A stretch of DNA of 64,000 bases from Odontesthes bonariensis (Eukaryota; Chordata; Actinopteri; Atheriniformes; Atherinopsidae): NCBI RefSeq assembly GCF_027942865.1, contig NC_134520.1, forward strand, positions 35,846,688 to 35,910,687, read 5' to 3'. The notes beneath the pieces are model-generated. The model had not been told where the DNA came from. It made no database searches and saw only the letters and a program-made list of their open reading frames with translations. The translations under genes and the position numbers were made by a program. Of this stretch, positions 52,575-63,315 are shown piece by piece. The first letter of the stretch is position 1; the number at the start of each line of letters is the position of its first letter.

Positions 52575-53536
52575 TTAAAGGTGCCATGGCATGAAAATAA
52601 ATGGAGGCTTTTATATATTTTTATAGGCTTTAGTGGTCCCCTAATACTGTATCTGAGTTTTTTTCCCCAAAATTCTGCCTTGGTGCAGAATTACAGCCAG
52701 TCCCAAAAATGAGCTTTCCTTAGGATCCTCAGAATGAGCTGTTTAGGGTCTGCAGCTTTAAATGCAAATTAGGAGGAGAAAGGCGGGTCAAAGATTGCTC
52801 TGGTTTGCAAAGATGCACGTAGCGCTAGTCATTTCAATCAGGGGAAAGGCAGATATCGTGCGCGCCATGACACCAACAGCAGGACGGCTATCAAAACAAC
52901 AAATAAGTACACAACACTGGCGTTACAGTAAAGAGGTGTCCACTCGCATGCCTCATGCTATTTACCGTTACATTAGCGACAGTGACCGAGCTATTAGCTC
53001 CAGAGCTAACGACACAGACAGACTGACCGTTTTGACTCTGGAACCATGAATGAATCATTATCCTGATGAAATGCACTGAATCTGCGGATTCATTCTTCTT
53101 CAGGAAGCTTGAAGTATGGGGTTTTGGTCTAAAATGAGCAAGCTAACCATCTCATGGGCATGCAAACACCTCCAACAGCCCAGTTGGCAGAGATAAGAGC
53201 TTGTCCGAGGTCTGTAGTTGGGCCAAAGAGAGTTGGTCCTGATCCAGGGTTCATTTTCAGACGTTCGGCAATGAGCAATGAGCTGGCCAAAGAGCTGTGG
53301 GCGGGGAAAGGCAGTTTTGGCATAGCCATATATGGGCTCTGGGAGGATACAACCTCCACGTCATATGAGGCAGCTTTCCCGATCAGGCCATCTGCATGGT
53401 CACATTACCATAGGCGGAGAATCATTTCCAGTGCATGGTTTAGGTCTATCGTCTTTTTTAGCCACTGGGGGACCGCAGGCAACCTTAAAACAAAACAACC
53501 TTAAAAAGTGAAAATTTCATGCCATGGCTCCTTTAA
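52575..53536. mobile_element. TTAA-flanked element with GCCATGGCATGAAA termini
   Basis: TTAA at 52575-52578 and 53533-53536. The element 52579-53532 (954 bp) starts AGGTGCCATGGCATGAAAAT and ends in the complement of AGGAGCCATGGCATGAAATT. Plus-strand frames (52762-53049, 53154-53504) show no domain I can name. Confidence 0.85.
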
Positions 53537-53946
53537 GTTCCACAGATTCTCCCAAACTAGCTGAAAACAACCCCGTCTGTGCTCAGATTTAATCATTCAA
53601 GCTCTTCATTTTTCTCAACCTGTTCCTGTTTCTGTGAGATGGCTGTTAAACAGTTCATTAGTGATGATGATAATTAATGAACCCAACAAACAGCTGTAGC
53701 ATGTTGGTATGGAATGCCGTTTTCATCAATATTTTATAAAGAAACTGATAATTGCTCATAAAACATCAATATGAAACAAATCAATAACTTAATGAATACA
53801 AATTTGTTCATACAGTTCAAGAAAATATGTTTATTTTTTCAATGGTTGCATTAATTTCCCAGCTCTAATATTCGAATGAGGGGGCGTGGCTATCCGACCG
53901 GGTCACACAAAGTAGCGACCAATCAGAAAAGGATCCACATATTTTT
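53537..53946. other. Intergenic spacer
   Basis: No gene or repeat ends recognised. Confidence 0.3.
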
Positions 53947-54440
53947 GTAACTCTTTCGGTGCCATTGACGTCTATAGACGTCAATTTAAAAAAAAACGTT
54001 CACTGCCAAAGACGTCTATAGACGTCAATTGCGTTTTTTAACGGAGCGGGCTGGGGGACAATCTAGCGGAGTTCGTCACTAAATCTTAGGCTTGTAAACA
54101 CTAAACAGAGAATATACTGGCAAAATTACCCGCAAGGTGGCAGCAGTGCCACTATGCACAAAAAAAGAGATAGTTTTCGCCATTTTTTTGGGTCAACAAG
54201 CTGATTTTGATGAAACCAACCTATGTTCTACTGTCTATTACTAAAAGACTGAAAATGGTAGAAACAAACTTTTTTTCCTGATCAAAGAAGAGAGTCTACT
54301 CTTTCTTTTGGTAATTTCGGTGTGTACATAGTCATAAGACACACTTTTCTGTGGGTCTTGGAAAATCAGTCAAAATACTGAAAAACACTTGGCAGTATGG
54401 GTGGCTCTGAACTGAAAATGGCTGGCAGCCAATGAGTTAA
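53947..54440. mobile_element. TTAA-type element with GACGTCTATAGACGTC palindromes
   Basis: Left end 'taactctttcggtgccattg' and right end the complement of TTAACTCATTGGCTGCCA are inverted. The palindrome GACGTCTATAGACGTC occurs twice near the left end (about 53967 and 54009). Confidence 0.65.
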
Positions 54441-54447
54441 TTTGAAT

Positions 54448-54940
54448 GGCTGTGTTCGAAACCGCATACTTCTCCTACACTCCAACGGGGGACACATGAG
54501 GAAGGGCAAGTGACCTGAAAAAGAAGGAGAGTTAGGCTGTGTTAGACCACATACTTCTCCTACTACTCATACTAACTTTCTGAGTTAGTATGCGAGTTTG
54601 AGTAAGGAGAAGTTCCCGGATGCATACTAGATTCTCCTAAATGTTGGGTATGCATCATGAGGTTACTATTCATACTCAAACTACCCAAGATGCAACGTAA
54701 CGTGACGTCGCCGATCGTCAAATCCTGTCAAAACGGCAGTTTCAAGCTAGCTACAACGAGGGTAGGTTCACTTCCTGTTTTCAAAACAAAAGCACCAATT
54801 GTATGGTAATGGCTTTCCCTATGATAAAAGGCAACGGGTATTTTATTTTGTGAAAATAACAGGAAGTGCGTTGCTCACTGCGGCTAGCTTTAGTAGCGCC
54901 GAATTCATGGGAAGAAAATTGTAAATAGCCGGTATTTTGT
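54448..54940. mobile_element. Rearranged copy of the 46820-47240 segment
   Basis: A MITE start (GGCTGTGTTCGAAACCGCAT) is followed after 35 bp by 'ccaacgggggacacatgagg', which in intron 6 lies outside the MITE, then by a second MITE start at 54536 and its body to 'taaatagccggtattttgtc'. It carries an extra block near 54765-54840. Confidence 0.75.
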
Positions 54941-56010
54941 CAGATAACAATAGAAGAAGAAGGTAACAGAAGAACAACTTGAGAGGAAGGATGCCTCTTT
55001 CTTTAAGGCATGAAAACACTCCTGGAAAGATTTCCAATGCTCAGCTCGAAATGAGGATCATTTAACAGTTTAAGTAATTACTACATTTATCTATTGAAGT
55101 CTAATCATCTTAAAGTCCAGGTATTCATTAAAGTATTGATTTATTGATGGTTAAAAGGGCATTCCATATGTTTAGCCCAAGAAAAACTGTATGATACCAA
55201 CAACAGTATAATTAAACCAAGAGCATGAACTACATTATGTCCGAGTACAAAATTATGATTGAAACACAGATTTGTTTTTCTCTCATTAGTTTAAACCAAA
55301 AATCGATTCTTTTTTATTTATTTATTTATTTCTCTGGGCGGCTCCTCTGAAGTTTGTAGAATGTTGATGCAAAGAAAGGCAGAAAAATGGGATTAATCTG
55401 CTGGTTTCTGCAGGAACCACATTCATTTCAGGGTTGTTTCACCTGATGAGTTCAGTCTATTTTCCAAGTTGTTCTCAGACTTTAAGGAAACTGAAATCGG
55501 GCTCGTGTACAGCTGCTGACTGATGTTTCTGCTGGTTAACAACTGCTTTACAGCTAAACTATTGTGAAATACTGAAAAAAATACTTTTTTTTTTATCCCC
55601 CTGACAGATTTAATGATTCTCCAGCATTGGTGTTATAAGTTCAGTAACTGAAATATTCACAGTTCCACATCAGGTGTTTGATATTTTTGGTGAAGTGCCC
55701 CCTGAACTCGTTTTGGTAGAGTTAAACTTGAAAACGTAGCCCTGCCTTAAGCTGACTGTTTTAACCTCAAAGTTCTTCTGCCAACACACACCATCAGCCC
55801 GTCAAGCTGTAGCGTTTCAACTCTTAGTTTCAACCAATAAGCATCATATAAACATCTTTTTTTTATATGCTGTGTGATTTATTTGTTTGTGTTTGTTAAT
55901 TTGTATTTGAAAATAAAAAGGTGTTCATGCGTTTATTTTTATTTTGGTTATTGGTAATTCACACCCTCAAAACAAAACTTTTTCTAAATTTCACTCGGAC
56001 ATCTTCCATG
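54941..56010. other. Intergenic spacer between transporter and tspan33
   Basis: AT-rich. No coding frame with a domain. Confidence 0.4.
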
Positions 56011-56017
56011 TAAACAC

Positions 56018-56205
56018 GTCCTGTTAGCTGCATGAGCTAACGGCCAAACACTTCCTGTTACCTGCAGGAGCTAACGACCAAACACTTCCTGTTAGCTGCA
56101 TGAGCTAACGGTCATACACTTCCTGTTAGCTGCATGGGCCAACGGTCATACACTTCCTGTTAGCTGCATGGGCCAACGGCCAAACACTTCCGGTTGGCTA
56201 AGATA
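56018..56205. repeat. 34-bp minisatellite, about 5.5 units
   Basis: Unit 'aaacacttcctgttagctgc' then 'atgagctaacggcc', each with a small inverted repeat (TTAGCTGCATGAGCTAA). Confidence 0.85.
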
Positions 56206-56564
56206 AAACATGTCTGTTGTGTGGTTTGGATGTTAATGTGGGACTTTCAGCCTGTTTTAGTCAGCGTGGTGATTAACTGATCAGATTCCATGGCCAACCC
56301 TAAATTTAAATCCTGGCACCGCGCCTGGTGAGTCAGAACCATCACAGCAGAGGTCAGTGCAGATTTAAAACCGCGTAAAACGAGGACAAATAAAGAGTTC
56401 ATGTGTTTATGTTGGTATAAAAGTTTGAAAGACCTTCAGAAAACCTGGAAACTACTGCTGAAGACCACTTAAAAGATTAGAAGAAAGTCATAAAGAAATG
56501 AGGCCTGGATCGGGACTGTAACAAATATAATTCAGTAAGGACAGATCAACTGAAACGAACATGA

Positions 56565-56570
56565 TTTATT
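56565..56570 (-). terminator. Candidate AATAAA polyadenylation signal of tspan33
   Basis: TTTATT on the plus strand reads AATAAA on the minus strand, about 275 nt after the tspan33 stop. Confidence 0.4.
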
Positions 56571-56844
56571 GATGTAATATTTGTGTAATTTGATTTCATA
56601 TTTCAGGAAACTAACATTTCTGTCACATAACATGATGCCCACTTATCAGGCTTTAAAAAAAATAGATATTTATCCTCATGAGGTAGTAGTTCAGCATCCT
56701 GTTCACTGGACCGGCTTCAGGTCCAGAGCTCGAAGCTACAAATTCACAGTGTGGACGTCACATCTTCCTGCGTGTTGTCACCAGCTCTCAGACATTTTCC
56801 TGATCCGGCCCAGCATTCAGCCTCTGATCTCCAAGCATTTCGTT

Positions 56845-56988
56845 CTACTCATCATCAAAGTCTGCAAAGGCGGGATACCAGAGGCTGTCCTTCCTCTCTG
56901 ACCTGCTTCCAGCTGCGCTTTCTTTAGTTTTTCGGTCCACTTTCTTGATCCAGGAAATCTGGGCTGCGGCCAGAGACATCATGCAAAC
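56845..56988 (-). CDS. tspan33: tspan33 last exon
   Basis: 48 codons with stop. It continues helix 4 (VCMMSLAAAQISWI), then a basic KKVDRKTK tail. Acceptor on the minus strand: ctcacggtag. An alternative acceptor inside (gccgcag) would break the frame. Confidence 0.82.
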   Translation of the reverse strand, partial: VCMMSLAAAQISWIKKVDRKTKESAAGSRSERKDSLWYPAFADFDDE

Positions 56989-59900
56989 CTACCGTGAGAA
57001 ACACCAACAGATTTAAAGCCGTTATCATGGATCTGAAGACTTCGGCGGTTTTGTAGCAGCCAAAAGCTGGACCGGCGTTACCTCCAGCAGCAGCAGGCCC
57101 CCGGTCAGACCAGCAACCAGCAGCAGGTGGTTTTTAGCCCACCAGATGATGTTCTCCAGGCAGCCTGGGGTGAAGATGTCTCCACGGGCCAAACTCTCCT
57201 CCAGCTGCTGCATCCCATAACCACACATGGTGTTCAGCACCGTCTGCGGAGGAAGAACAAACACCTGGTAACACCAGCAGGGACCTGTACCCGAATTAAA
57301 CTATAAGAAAACCAGGATGGAGGCGGAATCTGTGTTTGTATTCGTGGGGTTTGACATTAAAAGATGGAAGGACGGAAAAAGCACCACATCAGCGGTTAGG
57401 CTGCACGATTATGGCTAAAATGATGACCAAAACTGTTTTAATTAATGTTCAGATCGCAGTTATTTATCCTGATTATTCATAGATTTCAGGATACTTTCAG
57501 GAACAGGATAAACCAGCAGGGCCCTGCTTTCTCCTCCTGTTTAAATGACTCAAACCTGCAGGAAACCGAGCCGGTGCTGGTTGATGTCGGACCGTTCACG
57601 CTAACAACCATCGGACTGTTTTTCTCAGCCTTCCTGCAGTTTGTTTTCAGATGCTTCAGTAAAGGCTGATTTATGGTAGCCTACGGAGAGCCCTCTCTGT
57701 CGACGGAGACCCTCCCGGAGACGCTCTCCGTCGTTTGCGTGCATTGGCCAACATTCCTATCTATCCGTCCAGGAGACGGTGTATGGTATGTATTATGACT
57801 GCAGCATTGACACGACCTGTCTTTGTGAGAGCTGCCTTACCCAGTGGGGTTACATGGCTCTGAAAGGATCGGATTATTGGCTAAATTCCAATCAGACTGA
57901 GTTATTAAGTGCATGTAGACACCTTAATCTGACTAAGAATTGGATCGGATTCAGACCCCGAGATAACTGGGTTGAAAGTCAGTCTAAACCTGCTTGTAGA
58001 CGCTGAAGCACGTGGTGAATCAGACTTTGCGTTCTGCGCATGCTCCAGATGTTTTCCCGGGGTCGTGACCCGGAAGTCAAAGGAGACGATATTCCTGTTG
58101 TTGTCGCCGTCAAAAAGAAACAAACAACGCGATGGAGAACGCTCCGTTGGGCATCGAGTTTGTGCAACAAGCAGATCATCACAGACCAAATGTAGAGGGA
58201 CGTAGCTTCATCTTGCTCTGCGTTCTCCATCTTTCTCCAATGCCTGAGTTTGTTGTTGTTGTTGGTGGTGAAGAGGTCAACAGGAAGTGGCTCTATTAGC
58301 AACAGTTGGAATGGGTAAAGCGCCACCTATCATACCGGGGTATGACACGCTTTGTGCCTCTGATCCCATTCATTCACCTTGTTCATTGACTCTTGTTTAT
58401 ATACACAAGATGCACCTTTTACCTGCCAAAATGTTCAGTTTGATCATAGTGATGTTTATAAATGGGAAGATCTTCAATTTCTATTTCAAGATAGTTAAGT
58501 GACCCTGTTTTTCCAAAGTGTATTTGAACTGCACCGTTACCGTCTGGACTTTTTATGGAATGGGTACAGCGCCACCTATCATACCGGGGTATGACACGCT
58601 TTGTGCCTCTGATTCTATTCATTCAGCACCATATATCCAAGGAGAATTACTTGGGATGGGAATTGATAAGATTTTTACGATTCCAATTCCATTTTCGATT
58701 CTGCTTAACGATTGAGCTCTTTGTCGGCTCCCTTATCGATTCTCATTTGCAGAAAAAGGACAACAAACCGGTCGATTAGCATCAACTTTGTTTAGTTTAG
58801 AAGTAACACGAGTCGTGACCTCACAAACCCAACAACGGTGAGGTCCACATTGGTCTATCCTGGCCTGGGTAATTTAACTCTTCCTGCTCTGGTGAAAGGA
58901 GAAGCTGGAGGTAGAGGTGAACTGGGGGTAGTACCACCAGCCTCTGGCTCTGAGCCAGTCAGGCTCTGTCTCTCATGATTTCATCTAAATGTAATGCCTG
59001 AGAAGGCATTCATTTAACCTTAACCGTTACTAACAGCAGCTTTTACAATGAGGCAAATGGCGCTAACATGATAGGCAGTGTTTGTTTGTTAGTTACCTGC
59101 AGTGTTAGCCGAGGACATGCTAACATTGCTAACGTTGCTAACTTTGCTAACGTTGCTAAAGTTGCTGGGTTCAGATTCACCGACGTTAATCATTCATTCA
59201 TAGTTATTGCATGTTGGTAGTATTTCCTCCCTTTGGTGAAATATTCACTTTACAAGTTGCCCTGTTGTCGTCTTTTTTAGGGATGTGTAACCAAACTTTC
59301 GAGCGTTTGTACCGCTTGGGCGCCATGTTTACTGTTGGCTGCTGGCTGCGCTGGACGTCATTCGCACCCACTGGAATCGACAAGGGAATCGTTTGCAAAA
59401 TTGCCAAACGATTCCAAGGACTTGAAACAGTTGGAACCGGTTCTCAACAAGAACCGGTTTTCGATTCCCATCCCTAATAATTACCCTTGCTCAACTCATT
59501 CTTAATGTAATTTAGACAATAATCTGATTCTTTCAGTGCCATGTGACCCTCACTGACTGTTACTGCAAACCTCGGCACTGCTGTACCCCTGTTTGTCAGC
59601 CCTCCGGGGCCCCAGCAGCTGCCTGCCTTGCCTAAAGGCAATCACCAGCTCAGCCTATTCCCTCTGTTCACAGTGATAGATGAGTCCAAATGTTCTGACC
59701 TGGTTCTGCAGGTGAATGCAGCAGGAGAAGGGAACTCCGCAGGCCTCCAGGCTGGGGTTGGTGTCCGAACATTGGAAGTAGACATTATGGGACCAATCCT
59801 TGTAGCTCTCAATGCCACAACAATGGAACTGCACACACAGCAAGAACAGCATCAGCACAGCCACCGGAGTTAGAAACGAGCTCGTCTGAAAGATGCTGGA

Positions 59901-60390
59901 CCTCAGAACCATCTTCCTCACCTTCTTCTGGATGAAGTCGATGGCGTTCTCCAGGTCCCGGTCCTCCCTGTAGTGGACGATGGCCTTCATCATCAGCTTC
60001 TCCGTCCTCTCCATCACCTGAGCAACGACATCGGCAGGTTTGGATTTTGTTTAGTACTCTGGAACTTCTGTTCATGCAGGGCGCTGTTACCGTGTCGGTG
60101 AAGACGTATCCCACGATTCCTGCCGCGATCTGCAAGAGGAAGATGGCCGCCAGGATCGCCAGAAACTGCAAGAGCGACGAGCAGCTCTGTGAGAGCTCAA
60201 CAACCCCCAAAAGAACCACAACGGCTACATGTGAACAGAACCACAGAGAATGTTTGAGGGCATACCATCTTCAGCAGGCAGATGGTGTTGCGCAGCGCTC
60301 CGTAACACCCAAGGAAGGTGATGAGGAACATCACCGAGCCGACGGTGATTAGCAGCAGAGCCGGGTCAACCGTCAGAGTGTCCACCACAT
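56845..60390 (-). CDS. tspan33: Tetraspanin-33 (TspanC8), first coding exon outside window
   Basis: Minus-strand exons: 60266-60390, 60091-60165, 59922-60017, 59700-59828, 57082-57243, 56845-56988. All junctions are GT-AG and the five internal joins keep frame, giving 242 residues. Tetraspanin-33 is a membrane protein of the TspanC8 group, which escort the protease ADAM10 out of the ER. Visible: helix 2 (PALLLITVGSVMFLITFLGC), helix 3 (FLAILAAIFLLQIAAGIVGY), a large extracellular loop with eight cysteines (HCCG, YFQC, LEAC, FSCC, NTMC, TPGC) that defines TspanC8, helix 4 and a tail ending LWYPAFADFDDE. KAIVHYREDRDLENAIDF and SYKDWSHNVYFQCS match TSPAN33 rather than TSPAN14/5/17 as recalled. 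Helix 1 and the N terminus must lie past 64000 or in an exon I could not find. Fish can have a and b copies; which one this is stays open. Confidence 0.9.
57082..57243 (-). CDS. tspan33: tspan33 exon with loop end and helix 4
   Basis: 54 codons: TVLNTMCGYGMQQLEESLAR, TPGC, then helix 4 (HLLLVAGLTGGLLLLE). Acceptor cctccgcag, donor GAG|gtaacg. Confidence 0.92.
57270..58650. other. tspan33 intron, repeat debris with a 65-bp direct repeat
   Basis: 'aatgggtaaagcgccaccta', 'tcataccggggtatgacacg' and 'ctttgtgcctctgat' occur at 58309-58375 and again at 58559-58624. 57670-58310 contains a GC-richer block ('cgtcgacggagaccctcccg') that looks like a decayed DNA element. No gene. Confidence 0.5.
58643..59484 (-). 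mobile_element. hAT element with a degraded ZBED-like frame
   Basis: Ends TTGGGATGGGAATTGATAAG and the complement of TTAGGGATGGGAATCGAAAA. Flanking AGAATTAC and ATAATTAC agree at 7 of 8. The minus frame 59204-59407 holds APKRYKRSKVWLHIPKKDDN then RATCKVNISPKGGNTTNM, which resembles a BED finger start (SKVW..F...DD..ATC..C) whose second Cys is lost. Confidence 0.8.
59700..59828 (-). CDS. tspan33: tspan33 exon with large loop cysteines
   Basis: 43 codons: FHCCGIESYKDWSHNVYFQC through GVPFSCCIHLQNQ. Acceptor ctgtgtgcag, donor CAG|gtcaga. Confidence 0.93.
59922..60017 (-). CDS. tspan33: tspan33 exon, loop start
   Basis: 32 codons: VMERTEKLMMKAIVHYRED then RDLENAIDFIQKK. Acceptor ttgctcag, donor AAG|gtgagg. 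Confidence 0.93.
60091..60165 (-). CDS. tspan33: tspan33 exon, helix 3
   Basis: 25 codons: FLAILAAIFLLQIAAGIVGY then VFTDT. The acceptor tcgctcttgcag|TTTCTG is chosen over an upstream one because it restores the human spacing. Confidence 0.88.
60266..60390 (-). CDS. tspan33: tspan33 exon, helix 2
   Basis: 125 bp, split first codon, VVDTLTVDPALLLITVGSVM through LRNTICLLKM. Acceptor tttgtgcag, donor AAGATG|gtatgc. Confidence 0.92.
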
Positions 60391-60441
60391 CTGCACAAAC
60401 ACACACTTAGACCCAAATCTAACCAAAACCTCGTTCTAGCC

Positions 60442-61419
60442 TTAAAGGGACAGTTTGCCTCTTCTGACATGAAGCTGTATGACATCCCATATCAGCAGCA
60501 TCATTTCTGAACATCTTCTTATCCCCTGCTGCGTCCTGTGAGCAGAGTTCCAGCCTCGTTTTTGCTTTCTTATGTTTCCTTTCCTTTCCTTTCCTTTTGT
60601 TTCCTTTCGTTTCCTTTTGTTTTGTTTTCTTTCCTTTGCTTTCCTTTCTTTTCCTTTCCTTTCCTTCTCTTTCCTTCCTTTCCTTTCCTTTTGTTTCCTT
60701 TTCTTTCTTTTGTTTCCTTTCCTTTCCTTTCCTTTTGTTTCCTTTCCTTCTCTTTCCTTCCTTTCCTTTCCTTTTGTTTCCTTTTGTTTTTGTTTTGTGT
60801 CCTTTGCTTTCTTTTGTTTCCTTCCCTTTCATTTTCTTTCCTTTTCTTTCCTTTCCCTTTGTTTCATTTCCTTTTGTTTTCTTTGCTTTCTTCTGTTTCC
60901 TTTCATTTCGTTTCCTTTTGTTTTTCTTTTCTTTTCCTTCTCTTTCCTTCCTTTCCTTTTCTTGTTTCCTTTCCTTTTGTTGTCTTTCCTTTCCTTCCTT
61001 TCCTTTCCTTTTCTTCTGTTTACCTGCTGTGCAGACCGTGCAGACCGAAGTGCAGACCAAGCAGTCTCCTGCTTCCGAGCAGCAAACAGCGTAACAGGCT
61101 CGGCTGTTGGCAGGCGGCAGCAGGCAGTGATACGAAGGGAGAGAAAATAGGGCCAAGAGATTGTGAGGTCTGACTTTTTCCTGGAGAACCATTTTGTGAT
61201 GCAAATGTATTACTCTGTTGAACGCATATTGTTCTAAGAAGCAAAACGCTTTATTTTTTAAACCCCAGCCAACTAGCCGGACTACCTTCATCAACACCAA
61301 AACGAGGCTGGAACTCTGCTCACAGGACGCAGCAGGGGGTAAGAAGATGTTCAGAAATGATGTTGCTGATATGGGATGTTACACAGCTTCATGTCAGAAG
61401 AGGCGAACTATCCCTTTAA
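60442..61419. mobile_element. TTAA-flanked long-TIR element with polypyrimidine core, copy B
   Basis: TTAA at 60442-60445 and 61416-61419. The element 60446-61415 (970 bp) starts AGGGACAGTTTGCCTCTTCT and ends in the near-complement. The core 60566-61020 is about 450 bp of almost pure T/C with scattered G ('tttcctttcctttt' units). The remainder, 61120-61290, matches 44700-44860. Long open frames in the core are composition by-products. In the tspan33 intron before the helix-2 exon. Confidence 0.88.
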
Positions 61420-61549
61420 AACCAAGCTTTGACCATCAAAAATCCCCTTAGAGATGCAGAACCCACCGATCGGTCCTCATAAAACACAACTGACCCCACA
61501 ATTATAGCGGGCTCACAGTTTCTGGGCCTCATGACGACAGAAAAATGAG

Positions 61550-61582
<33 letters not shown>

Positions 61583-62022
61583 TTGTACTTCTATCTAATC
61601 TAAACCTGTTTCTAAAATCAATCCATCAATTCTGACCCAAACCAAAGGCTGAACTAAACGTGTTCATATTCCAAAAAATTTCCTCACAAAGATAGATGTT
61701 CAGACACACGAACAGTGGAATTTGAACCATAACCACCGACAAAAGTTGAAACATGTCTCTCTGTGGCTCATTTTCAGGAATGTGATCAGTAGAGCTTTGT
61801 TTTCACGCACAGTCTCACCTCACAGCAGCTCGTCGCCGCTTCCTGATGACTTCACGCCATCGCATGTTCCAGCAGATTTTATCACGTTAGGTTGCGTAAA
61901 CACGACTGACTGCCAATGGGACTAAATGCAGAACTTTGAATCCATCGTAAAGACGTCCAGCAGAGATCTTCTGAAGTGTGTAAAAGTTTATTATCATTAA
62001 AGTCTCTGAAACACTACAGGTG
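61420..62022. other. tspan33 intron spacer with CA microsatellite
   Basis: (AC)n at about 61553-61580. No coding frame with a domain. Confidence 0.5.
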
Positions 62023-62194
62023 AAAACAACTAGGGCTGGGCAATGATTAAAAATGTTTAATCTAATTAATCACATGATTTCCCTGATTAATCACGATGAA
62101 TCGCATTTGTACGCAGAATCCAAAAGTAGCGTATAGCTTTTAGCATTTAGTTTTATTTTAAATGTGCTGCCATATGAATGAAAGTGCCATAACA

Positions 62195-62458
62195 TTAGTT
62201 GTGCAAACACACTTTTAACATCAGCATCTTTCTGTAGTTTTTATGTAGAAGCCTCACTCCACTGTCTGTTTCCTTGAATGACTTGCTGCTATCAGTTGTG
62301 TGTTTTGCCTTTAAGTGATATTTTAGACTGGAACTACTACGCTGAGAAGACAATTCAACTTGGCAGTGTTTACAGATGACTTTGGTTCTGTCCACTCCGC
62401 CGTCTGGAAGAACTTTAAAATGAAAATGGCCGAGTAAAAGTTCCATACCCTTCTCCAT
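62195..62458 (-). CDS. Lone BED zinc finger frame of hAT copy 7 (87 aa)
   Basis: Starts [15 protein letters not shown], keeps CKHC and HLKAKH, and stops about 14 residues early (after CLHN) through a change of the usual AAATG to AACTAATG. Confidence 0.55.
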   Translation of the reverse strand: MEKGMELLLGHFHFKVLPDGGVDRTKVICKHCQVELSSQRSSSSLKYHLKAKHTTDSSKSFKETDSGVRLLHKNYRKMLMLKVCLHN

Positions 62459-62770
62459 GTTTGGTGGATCCGCCGATTACTTTCTTTTCCTGTTCCACAG
62501 CAGACAGCAGCAGACTTTTACAAAATAAAAGCCTGTGAGCAGCAGACTTTTACAAAATAAAAGCCTGTGAGCAGCAGAATTTTACAGAATAAAAGCCTGT
62601 GAGCAACAGACTTTTACAATAATAAATAAATAATAAAACAGGGGTGGTCCGTGGCGTAGTGGGCTGAGCAGGCGTCCCATGTACAGAGGCTATAGTCCTC
62701 GCTGCGTGTTGTTCCCCCTCTCTCTGCCCCCTGCTTCCTGTCTCTCTGAACTCTCCTATCCATTAAAGGC

Positions 62771-63315
62771 ACAAAAGCCCTAGCCTTACTACGTCATACT
62801 CACGATTCTAGTCAGAATGTGAGTCTGATACCGCTCAATAGAGTTTTGAGTATGGGGCGTGTTTCAACCGAACCAGGAGAAAAAATGCCTCTTTGCTCAA
62901 TTGGATAGACCTACAACCAATCAGAGCAACGTAGTATGTGACGTAGATTAAGCAACACACACTTGTTGTAGGAAGGACGGCAAAAACATCTTTTCTATCG
63001 ATAAAAGCCTTTATCGCGTTCGTCTTTCAAAATGAATGCAATGTGGAGATCCTGCAGAACAGACTCGATGGCAGAATCTACACACCCTAGCTCTCCAGCG
63101 GCAGCCATGTTCAGCTCTTTAGTGACGTTGTCGATAATGTCCCTGTTGATCATCTGTCCATCATCGTATAAAGCCCGCCCTGGCAATCTGATTGGGTCGA
63201 CCGATTCTTGGTCGGGCATAATGATTTCCCAACTGAGCAGAGCCAGACCGAACTTCCCGACCAAAACTTTCATGGGCGGGGCTAAGTTCGGCTGGCACCC
63301 AGGCTACAAAAGCCC
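62771..63315 (-). mobile_element. 525-bp insert inside hAT copy 7, flanked by ACAAAAGCCC
   Basis: ACAAAAGCCC occurs at 62771-62780 and 63306-63315, a 10-bp direct repeat around 62781-63305. The minus frame 62995-63273 (92 aa) contains LGCVDSAIESVLQDLHIAF then ILKDERDK, faintly like the N-terminal lead of a RecQ-type helicase domain. The rest is non-coding. Confidence 0.6.

Noticed and set aside
60176..60187. Alternative tspan33 acceptor (ctcacag|AGCTGC) giving seven extra residues
   Set aside because: It keeps frame but lengthens helix 3 beyond the tetraspanin pattern; ttgcag|TTTCTG restores the expected spacing.
60419..61300. 293-codon Lys/Glu-rich minus frame and long Phe/Ser-rich plus frames
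   Set aside because: Composition by-products of a TTTCC/GGAAA tract inside a TTAA element.
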